NCBI GenBank assembly: GCA_903917705.1
Contig: CAIXBQ010000125.1
Span: 1-64,000 of the forward strand
Direction: 5' to 3'
DNA length: 64,000 bases
DNA from: an uncultured Verrucomicrobia subdivision 3 bacterium
GTDB taxonomy: Bacteria; Verrucomicrobiota; Verrucomicrobiia; Limisphaerales; UBA11358
In this document: one piece after another, positions 34,471-40,861 of the stretch
Layout of the letters: every line of letters starts with the position of its first letter
How positions within the stretch are numbered: the first letter of the stretch is position 1
The notes under the pieces: generated by a model
Databases searched by the model: none
What the model saw: only the letters and a program-made list of their open reading frames with translations
What the model was told of the DNA's origin: nothing
Program-made: the position numbers and the translations under genes

Positions 34471-34501
34471 GCGGCGAGAATTATCCGGCCTGGCTCGCAA
34501 G

Positions 34502-35554
34502 TCAAGCGCGCGGCGCCAGCAGTTTTTGCGCGTGTTCAAAAACCGTCGCCGGGGTCAGGGCGCGGAGGCATTCCTCCGGCTTTTCATAGCGGCAGGTGGA
34601 TTTCAGGCAGGGCGCGCAGGGGAGTTCCAGGCGCAAAACATTTTCCAGCTGGCCGTAGGGGCCGGTGCGGCGCGGCTCCGTCGGGCCGAACAGCGCCACC
34701 AGCGGCTTGCCCAGCGCGGCCGCCGCGTGCATCGGGCCGGTGTCGTTGGTGACGAGCAAATCGCAGCGCCGCAGCCATTCGATCATTTCCGGCAGCGTGG
34801 TCTGGCCGCACAGGTTCAGGCAGCGCTCCGGCGCGGCCCGGGCGATGACCTCCCCGAGCGGCTGTTCCTCCTTGCCGCCGAGGATGGCGAATTGCGCGGC
34901 GGGAAATGTTCCGGCCAGCGCGTGGACGAGTTCGGCGAAATGCTCGGCGGGCCAGCGTTTGTTTTTCCACCGCGCGCCGGGCTGGAGGGCGATCCGTTGC
35001 GGCGTGCGCAAGGCGGAGTGCAGGGAGGGAAAAAAGGCCCCGGGCCATTTGCGTTTTACCTCGGCGGCGGCCTCCGGGCGTTCCGGCAGCCAGGTGAAAT
35101 TCCGGTGCACGGGCACGCCCAGCGGCGGGAGCACGGACAAATACCAGTCCACGGCGTGCGTGTGGAAACTCTGGCGGGGCACCGCCAGGTCGTAAAAGCC
35201 GCGCGCGCCTTCGCGGACCTCGTCGAGGCCGATCAGGAGTTTGCCGCGCGCGAGCCACGCGAACGCGCCGCTGCGCGCCAGGCATTGGAGGTCGATCACC
35301 AGGTCGAAGTTTTGTTCGCGCAGCCAGCGGATGCTGCGCAGCATTTCCGGCCAGTGCCGCGGCTTGCCCCAGCGTTTCCGCTTGAAGTGGACCACGCCGG
35401 CCAGGTCGGGGTCGCCCTCCAGGAGCGGCGCCAGTGCCGTGTCAATCCACCAGAAAATTTCCGCGTCGCGGTGATGCTGCTTCAGCAGGCGCAGCACCGG
35501 CAGCGCCTGGATCACATCGCCGAGCGAGCTGGGTTTGAGGATCAGGATTTTCAA
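34502..35554 (-). CDS. Family 9 glycosyltransferase (lipopolysaccharide heptosyltransferase type)
   Basis: GT9 enzymes transfer heptose to the Kdo-lipid A core. This 350-residue protein starts MKILILKPSSLGDVIQALP, has the DLVIDLQ segment, a central ALQPGARWKNKRWP and the signature TNDTGPMHAAAALGKP followed by ALFGPTEP. The last ~40 residues have a cysteine-rich stretch (LPCAPCLKSTC). The start codon appears to be TTG 35554. It is linked on the minus strand to a four-helix bundle protein 16 nt upstream. Heptosyltransferase I/II/III cannot be separated by sequence here, but a lipopolysaccharide role with waaA and kdsD is likely. Confidence 0.9.
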   Translation of the reverse strand: MKILILKPSSLGDVIQALPVLRLLKQHHRDAEIFWWIDTALAPLLEGDPDLAGVVHFKRKRWGKPRHWPEMLRSIRWLREQNFDLVIDLQCLARSGAFAWLARGKLLIGLDEVREGARGFYDLAVPRQSFHTHAVDWYLSVLPPLGVPVHRNFTWLPERPEAAAEVKRKWPGAFFPSLHSALRTPQRIALQPGARWKNKRWPAEHFAELVHALAGTFPAAQFAILGGKEEQPLGEVIARAAPERCLNLCGQTTLPEMIEWLRRCDLLVTNDTGPMHAAAALGKPLVALFGPTEPRRTGPYGQLENVLRLELPCAPCLKSTCRYEKPEECLRALTPATVFEHAQKLLAPRA

Positions 35555-35570
35555 TGGCGGAAGGCAGTAA

Positions 35571-35927
35571 TCATTCCCCGCGCGCCCGCTTCGAAATGGT
35601 CACGAGAATTGAAATGAGTTCGTTGGTTTCTTGTAATAACGGTTCGAGTCGCGCCTTCGGCAGGATGTTTTCTTCGGCAAGCAATTCCAGCCAGTAGGCC
35701 GTTTCATCGGCCTCTTTCAGGCAATCGCCGATTTTTGCCCCGAACTCCGCTTTGGATCGTCCGCGGCTGGCCTCGCGATAATTAGCTCCGATTGAGGTTC
35801 CCGACCTCAAGGCTTGTTTGCCTAGGACTTGGGCGACGGTTTCTTTCGGTAGTGCGGTGTATAGCCGGATGATGCGGCGTGCATACTCCTTGGTGCGTGC
35901 CGCCAGGTCTTTTTCTGCCTTCTGCAT
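35571..35927 (-). CDS. Four-helix bundle protein (S23/rRNA intervening-sequence type)
   Basis: This 118-residue helical protein matches the small four-helix bundle family first described from intervening sequences in 23S rRNA and later found free-standing in many genomes: RIIRLYTALPKETVAQVLGKQ, RSGTSIGANYREASRGRSKAEF, GDCLKEADETAYWLELL. Biochemical function is unknown. The start ATG lies within a tandem repeat of GAAGGCAGA/ATGCAGAAGG words, which also encodes the first residues. It is 8 nt from the upstream phosphoesterase gene and 16 nt from the downstream GT9. Confidence 0.85.
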   Translation of the reverse strand: MQKAEKDLAARTKEYARRIIRLYTALPKETVAQVLGKQALRSGTSIGANYREASRGRSKAEFGAKIGDCLKEADETAYWLELLAEENILPKARLEPLLQETNELISILVTISKRARGE

Positions 35928-35935
35928 TCTGCCTT

Positions 35936-36658
35936 CTACCTTCCAAAGGCCAGCCGTTCGGCGAGGCGTTCGGGTAGGCCGGCGGCGAGGATTTTCTTCT
36001 GGGCGGCGGCGATGTCGTATTCGAGCCGGCGGAGTTCGATGGTGCCCGCGGTCACGTCGTAGAGGACGTAGGCGGACTTCGGGTTGTTGTCGCGGGGTTG
36101 GCCGACGGCGCCGACGTTGATGAAATATTTCTTGGCCGGATCCACCTTGAATTTGGAATACGTGCCGCCCCGGACGACCGTGTCGCGCATGAACGCGACC
36201 GGGACGTGGGTGTGGCCGAAGAAGCAGAGCTGCGTGTTTTGGTACGGAAAACTGGCGGCGGCGGCGAGCTTGTCAAACACATACCCCCAGCGCTGCGGCG
36301 CATCCAGCGTGGCGTGGACCATCGTGAAATGGTCGGCCATGCGGGTGTATTTGAGGTCGCGCAGCCACTGCTTCTCCTCCTCGTTGAGCTGGTCGCGCGT
36401 CCAGTGGACCGCGTCGGCGGCGTGCGGGTTGAAACCTTCCAGATGGTCGGTGCTCGAGCAGTATTCGTCGTGGTTGCCCTTGACGCAGGGAATGTTCATC
36501 TCGCGGACGATCTGCAGGCATTCCTTGGGGTTGGCGTTGTAGCCGACGACGTCGCCGAGGCACACCACGTGCGTGGCGTTCTGGGCGCGGATGTCTTCAA
36601 GCACAACCTGGAAGGCTTCCAGATTGCCGTGGATGTCGGCGATGATGGCGTATTTCAT
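35936..36658 (-). CDS. Metallophosphoesterase (YfcE/diadenosine tetraphosphatase-like)
   Basis: A calcineurin-like phosphoesterase of 240 residues with the metal-ligand motifs in order: AIIADIHGNLEAF, VCLGDVVGYNANP, KGNHDEY, MVHATLD and FGHTHVPV. These metal-dependent enzymes hydrolyse phosphodiesters or phosphomonoesters; the substrate is not known. The start at ATG 36658 (MKYAIIAD) fits the family, although the frame is open further upstream. It follows the acylphosphatase gene by 4 nt, on the same strand. Confidence 0.9.
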   Translation of the reverse strand: MKYAIIADIHGNLEAFQVVLEDIRAQNATHVVCLGDVVGYNANPKECLQIVREMNIPCVKGNHDEYCSSTDHLEGFNPHAADAVHWTRDQLNEEEKQWLRDLKYTRMADHFTMVHATLDAPQRWGYVFDKLAAAASFPYQNTQLCFFGHTHVPVAFMRDTVVRGGTYSKFKVDPAKKYFINVGAVGQPRDNNPKSAYVLYDVTAGTIELRRLEYDIAAAQKKILAAGLPERLAERLAFGR

Positions 36659-36662
36659 TGAC

Positions 36663-36968
36663 TTACGAGCGGGCGATTTCAAATCCCCGAAATTCATTTT
36701 TCGCGGCGGCCCAAGTTACCTGCTCGTCGCGGATAAATCCAGCAAGACCTGCATCGCGCAGCGCCGCGCGGTAGGCGTCCAGTTCGGCGCGGGCGCCTTC
36801 GGCCGTGAGTTCCACGCGCCCGTCGGGCAGGTTGCGGATCCGCCCGGTGATCTCAAAGCCGGTGGCGACGGTCTTGGCGGTGTACCGGAACCCCACGCCC
36901 TGGACGCTGCCGGAATAAAAAACGGTCATCCGGTGGCGGGTGGTGCTGGTGGCGGTTGGCGACACCAT
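36663..36968 (-). CDS. Acylphosphatase
   Basis: Acylphosphatases hydrolyse acyl phosphates. The 101-residue sequence contains the signature VQGVGFRYTAK with the catalytic arginine and the RNLPDGRVEL strand with the conserved asparagine. ATG 36968 opens the frame; ATG 36929 (MTVFYSG) would give the more typical 88-residue length, so the start is not certain. It lies at the beginning of a minus-strand run and is divergent from the pilM operon. Confidence 0.9.
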   Translation of the reverse strand: MVSPTATSTTRHRMTVFYSGSVQGVGFRYTAKTVATGFEITGRIRNLPDGRVELTAEGARAELDAYRAALRDAGLAGFIRDEQVTWAAAKNEFRGFEIARS

Positions 36969-37040
36969 GGGATGAAGCCAAAGGCGGGCGCGCGACGCAA
37001 TGTTTTTTACGCGCGGCGTAAATTATTTTTTGCTTTCTGT

Positions 37041-37067
37041 TTGACCCGCGCGGCAATTTGCCATAAT
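37041..37067 (+). promoter_or_regulatory. Possible promoter of the pilM-N-O-P-Q-like operon
   Basis: TTGACC (37041-37046) and CATAAT (37062-37067) are spaced 15 nt, each near the sigma-70 consensus; a TTTGAC one base earlier gives a 16-nt spacing. They lie 65-90 nt before the PilM start in the divergent region. Confidence 0.4.
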
Positions 37068-37132
37068 GAATTCGCGCTGCCCATCATGCGATTTGAACAA
37101 ACCGGTCGCGCGACGGCGGCGTTGCTAAAAAA

Positions 37133-39049
37133 ATGCTGAACACCAAGTCATTTTTGACCATTGATTTCGGGGCCGGAAGCCTCAAGCTCGCCGAGTTTGA
37201 AATCAATGAGGCCGGCGGTTTGTGTCTTAAGAATTTTGTCATCAAGTCCTTGGGGTTGGAGGGGTCGCAGGAGGCCACGCGCGAAAAAACCATCCTGTCC
37301 GCGCTGCAGGGCGTGCTCGCCGAAAAAAACTTCACCGCCAATAACGTCAATGTTTGCGCGCCGGGCTTCCATGTCTTTTCCAAGTTCGTCAAGCTGCCGC
37401 CGGTGGATTCCGGCAAGGTCGGCCAGATCATCCAGTACGAGGCGCAGCAAAACGTGCCGTTCCCGCTGTCCGAGGTCGTGTGGGACTATCAGATTCTCGG
37501 CTCCGCCGCCAGCGGTGAGCTGGAAGTGCTGCTGGTTGCCATCAAGTCGGAGATTGTCGAGGGCCTCTTCCGCATCGCCGAGCAGTCCAAGTTGAATCTG
37601 CAGTTGTGCGACGCCTCGCCCGCCGCGTTGTGTAACGCCTTTCGCTATAATTATGGCGACCTTGAGGATTGCACCATGCTGCTGGACATCGGCGCCAAGA
37701 CCAGCAACCTGCTGTTCTTCGAGAAGGGCAAGGTCTTCTCCCGCAGCATCAATCTGGGCGCGAATGCCATCACGCAGGACTTTGCCACGGAGGCGAAGCT
37801 GAAGTTTGATGACGCGGAAAAAATCAAGATTGCCGAGGGTTTTGTCAGCTTGGGCGGCGCCTATGAGGAGCCGGATAATCCCCATCAGGCGGCCATTTCC
37901 AAGATTGCGCGGCAGTTCATGACCAAGCTGCACATCCAGGTCAACCAGACGATGCAGTTTTATCGCGGCCAGCAGGGCGGCTCCGCCCCGCAGCGGCTGT
38001 TTTTGTCCGGCGGCGCCTCCATCATGCCCTACACGGCGCAGTTTTTTGCGGAAAAGCTGAACGTCCCCGTGGAGTATTTCAATCCGTTCCGCAATGTGCA
38101 GATTGATCCCGCGGTGAATTTGGAGGACCTCTCCCGCGTGGCCCACTCGCTCGGCGAGGTGGTCGGCCTGGGCCTGCGCAACATGGCGAACTGCCCCGTG
38201 GAGATGAATCTGATGCCGGACAGCACCCTCCGCTGGCAGTCCTTCAACCAGAAAAAGCCGTATCTTATCGCCAATGTGTTCAGCCTCGTGCTGGTCGCCT
38301 TCGGCGTCGGGTTTTTGTTCCAGAAGCTGGCGGTCAACAAGGAGGCGGAAGTCGAGCGCCTGAGTCCGCAGGTGGCGGACGCCAGTCACAAATCCGAAGT
38401 CTTCCGGCAGGCTTACGGCAAGCTTCAAAAGGCCACCAATGAGATGGGGCAGGTCACCCAGTGGATGCAGCAGCGTTATTACTGGGGTGATTTCCTGTCC
38501 GATATGCGCCGGGCGCTCATTCGTTCCGAGGACGGTATCCGGAAAAAATTGTCGGCCCAGAAGTCGGGCATCGAGGCGGGCATCTGGATTGAGCAGATGA
38601 TTTCCGCCCCTAGTCTCGGTTCCGGCTCTTCCGGCGCTCCCGTCGCCCAAATGCCGCCGGGCTATGGCGCGCCCGGCATGATGCCCGGGATGGGGATGCC
38701 GGGCATGGGGATGCCGCCTGGTATGCGGCCCGGTGTGCCGGGGTTGTCGCCGCCGGGTATGCCCGAGCCGGGCATGGCCCCGCCCGCGGCGGATGCCGCC
38801 GGTCAGGCCGGATCAGCCAGTACGAACAGCGCCATCACCTTTATCTGCCGCGCGGTGGATTTGACCAGGACCAGCGGCGATGCGTCGGCTAACAGTGAAA
38901 TCGCCTACGTCGTGGAAAATGAGATCAAGAATTCACCGCTCGTCGATCCCAAGGGGACGGCTCTCACGGGCCAGATCACCCCGGATGAAACCACCGGTAC
39001 CTTCACGTTTACGGTGAACGTGACGCCCCTCAACCCGCTTAATTTCTGA
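37133..39049 (+). CDS. PilM-PilN fusion-like protein (Amuc_1101-type pilus complex protein)
   Basis: This 638-residue protein starts with an actin-like PilM domain (LTIDFGAGSLKLAEFE, FVKLPPV, IIQYEAQQNVPFPLSEV, MLLDIGAKTSNLLFF, LFLSGGASIM) of about 355 residues. It continues with a PilN-type segment beginning CPVEMNLMP, one membrane helix (ANVFSLVLVAFGVGFLF, near 378-396), a helical periplasmic part, a Met/Gly/Pro-rich linker (38650-38800) and a C-terminal beta-rich segment. PilM and PilN normally interact through the N-terminus of PilN that starts with NLLP; here both seem to be one chain. The next genes in order look like PilO, PilP and PilQ, and the whole set resembles Akkermansia Amuc_1101 to Amuc_1098. 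The next gene starts 1 nt after its stop. Confidence 0.88.
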   Translation: MLNTKSFLTIDFGAGSLKLAEFEINEAGGLCLKNFVIKSLGLEGSQEATREKTILSALQGVLAEKNFTANNVNVCAPGFHVFSKFVKLPPVDSGKVGQIIQYEAQQNVPFPLSEVVWDYQILGSAASGELEVLLVAIKSEIVEGLFRIAEQSKLNLQLCDASPAALCNAFRYNYGDLEDCTMLLDIGAKTSNLLFFEKGKVFSRSINLGANAITQDFATEAKLKFDDAEKIKIAEGFVSLGGAYEEPDNPHQAAISKIARQFMTKLHIQVNQTMQFYRGQQGGSAPQRLFLSGGASIMPYTAQFFAEKLNVPVEYFNPFRNVQIDPAVNLEDLSRVAHSLGEVVGLGLRNMANCPVEMNLMPDSTLRWQSFNQKKPYLIANVFSLVLVAFGVGFLFQKLAVNKEAEVERLSPQVADASHKSEVFRQAYGKLQKATNEMGQVTQWMQQRYYWGDFLSDMRRALIRSEDGIRKKLSAQKSGIEAGIWIEQMISAPSLGSGSSGAPVAQMPPGYGAPGMMPGMGMPGMGMPPGMRPGVPGLSPPGMPEPGMAPPAADAAGQAGSASTNSAITFICRAVDLTRTSGDASANSEIAYVVENEIKNSPLVDPKGTALTGQITPDETTGTFTFTVNVTPLNPLNF

Positions 39050-39050
39050 T

Positions 39051-40022
39051 ATGGGCTGGATCAAGCGAAATTTGTTTTTTGTGATTGGCGGCGGGGTGGC
39101 CCTGGTGCTGCTCGGCGGGGCGGGCTATTACAATTATCAGGGCTGGTCGCGCAACTCGGCCGCCGCTGACAAGCTGAACGAAATTTACGGGACGCTTCAG
39201 AATCTCGCGCAGGAAAAACCCGCGCCGGGCAATGAATCCATCAATAACACCGCCATTGCCAAGGAGCAGGAGCGGCAGGTGCGCGCCTGGGTGGCTCAGG
39301 CGCACGCGTGTTTTCAGCCGCTTCCGGCCATCCCCCCGGGTGGTCCCGTCACCAGCGAGGCCTATGCGGCCGCTTTGCGTCGGACGATTGACCAGTTGCA
39401 GCACGAGGCCGAGGGCGCTGGGGTGTTGCTCCCGCCGAAATACGACTTCTCTTTTACCGCGCAGCGTCCGCTGGTCAAATTCGCCTCCGGCAGCCTCGGC
39501 TTTCTGGCCGCGCAGCTCGGCGAGGTCAGGGCCATGGCCGGTATTCTTTTTGCCGCGCGGATCAATGCGCTGGACGGCTTTCAGCGGGTCCGCGTTTCGG
39601 ATGATGATAATAACGGGCCGCAATCGGATTATCTGGACAAGCATCCGGCCACGAACGAGCTGGCCGTGCTGACGCCTTATGTCGTGACGTTCCGCTGTTT
39701 CTCGCCGGAGCTGGCCCGCGTTATTGCCGGCTTCGCGACCTCGTCAAACACGTTCATTGTGAAGGCCGTCAATGTCCAGCCGGACCGTGCCGGCGGGGCC
39801 GGTTCGGGCGAGCCGGCGGCCGGCGTGGCTGTTATGCCCGGTGGCTATCCCCCTGGGATGGGCGCGCCCGGTCGCATTCCGGGGGAATTTTTTCCGCAGC
39901 CAGGGGCGGCTCCGGCTCCCCAGCCGGTGGCCGGGCGCGGCGGTCTGCCGGTCGTCTTGAAGGAGCAGTTGCTCCGGATCACGATGGAGGTGGAGCTGGT
40001 GAAACTGCTGCCCAGGAAGTAA
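39051..40022 (+). CDS. PilO-like / Amuc_1100-family pilus-like protein
   Basis: The 323-residue protein has a short cytosolic start, one membrane helix (FFVIGGGVALVLLGGAGYY), a coiled-coil-prone periplasmic region and an alpha/beta domain (YVVTFRCFSPELARVIAGF, FIVKAVNVQPD), then a Pro/Gly-rich tail and a last strand (RITMEVELVKLLP). This layout matches PilO-like inner-membrane proteins and its place in the operon matches Amuc_1100, the Akkermansia protein of that family. Family naming here relies on layout and gene order, since the sequences diverge strongly. It starts 1 nt after pilM-N and ends 1 nt before the next gene. Confidence 0.75.
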   Translation: MGWIKRNLFFVIGGGVALVLLGGAGYYNYQGWSRNSAAADKLNEIYGTLQNLAQEKPAPGNESINNTAIAKEQERQVRAWVAQAHACFQPLPAIPPGGPVTSEAYAAALRRTIDQLQHEAEGAGVLLPPKYDFSFTAQRPLVKFASGSLGFLAAQLGEVRAMAGILFAARINALDGFQRVRVSDDDNNGPQSDYLDKHPATNELAVLTPYVVTFRCFSPELARVIAGFATSSNTFIVKAVNVQPDRAGGAGSGEPAAGVAVMPGGYPPGMGAPGRIPGEFFPQPGAAPAPQPVAGRGGLPVVLKEQLLRITMEVELVKLLPRK

Positions 40023-40023
40023 G

Positions 40024-40806
40024 ATGGACTTTCTAAAAAAACATTACGAAAAGATTTTGCTGGGCCTCGTTTTGGCGGGGCTGATCGGCGTGCTGGTCTT
40101 CATGCTTTTCTATATCGCCGCCGATAAAAAAGCCATGGAAGATCGTGCCACCAGCTTGATCCATCCGCGCGTGACCGCCTTGACGAATCTTGACCTGTCG
40201 GCTCAGACCAGCGCCGTGGCGCGGCAGCAGTCGCCCTATAATCTGGATTTCGAAACCGTCAACAAGGTCTTCAACCCGTTCGAATGGCAGCGGGCCATGG
40301 ATGGCAGCCTGATTCCCGCCAAAAAAACCGGCCTGCAGGTGGCCGTGGTCACCAACATCTCGCCCTTGTACCTGATCATTACCTTCAACTCGGTTTCCAC
40401 CAATGAGCTCGGTGCCCGCTATGTCCTCGGCGTGGAGAAACAGGCGGCGCCGCCGTCCAAGCGCTTCAAGCAGCAGCATTATATCTCGGTGGGCGACAAG
40501 GCCAACGACACCTTCGCGCTGGATAAGGTTTTTGGCGCGCCCGAGAATCCCGACGCCTTGCAGCTCAAGCTGGTGGACACGGGCGAGCTGGTCACCGTTT
40601 CCCGCGACAAGCCTTATCGCCGGGTGGACGCCCATTCCGTGGATTTTCGCTACGACCCGGAGAAAAAAACATTTCACGCCCGGCGGATCGGTGATAAAGT
40701 CTCGTTCGGCGGCGTGGATTACCTTGTTGTCGAAGTCAACCAGAATGAATTAATTTTGTCCGACCAGTCCAACCAGAAAAAAACCTCTTTGCCATTTGCC
40801 CCTTGA
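40024..40806 (+). CDS. PilP-like / Amuc_1099-family pilus-like protein
   Basis: The 260-residue protein has an N-terminal membrane helix (LLGLVLAGLIGVLVFMLFYIA) and ends in a beta domain with IGDKVSFGGVDYLVVEV and ELILSDQSNQKKTSLPF, the pattern of PilP-like periplasmic domains that contact the secretin. A second similar beta domain (VAVVTNISPLYLIITFNSV) lies in the middle. It begins 1 nt after the previous stop and precedes the secretin gene by about 55 nt. In Akkermansia the corresponding slot holds Amuc_1099. Confidence 0.72.
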   Translation: MDFLKKHYEKILLGLVLAGLIGVLVFMLFYIAADKKAMEDRATSLIHPRVTALTNLDLSAQTSAVARQQSPYNLDFETVNKVFNPFEWQRAMDGSLIPAKKTGLQVAVVTNISPLYLIITFNSVSTNELGARYVLGVEKQAAPPSKRFKQQHYISVGDKANDTFALDKVFGAPENPDALQLKLVDTGELVTVSRDKPYRRVDAHSVDFRYDPEKKTFHARRIGDKVSFGGVDYLVVEVNQNELILSDQSNQKKTSLPFAP

Positions 40807-40861
40807 GTGTTAACAATTTGAAATTGAAACCGTGCCCATCGCCCACGAACAAGAATTTGCC

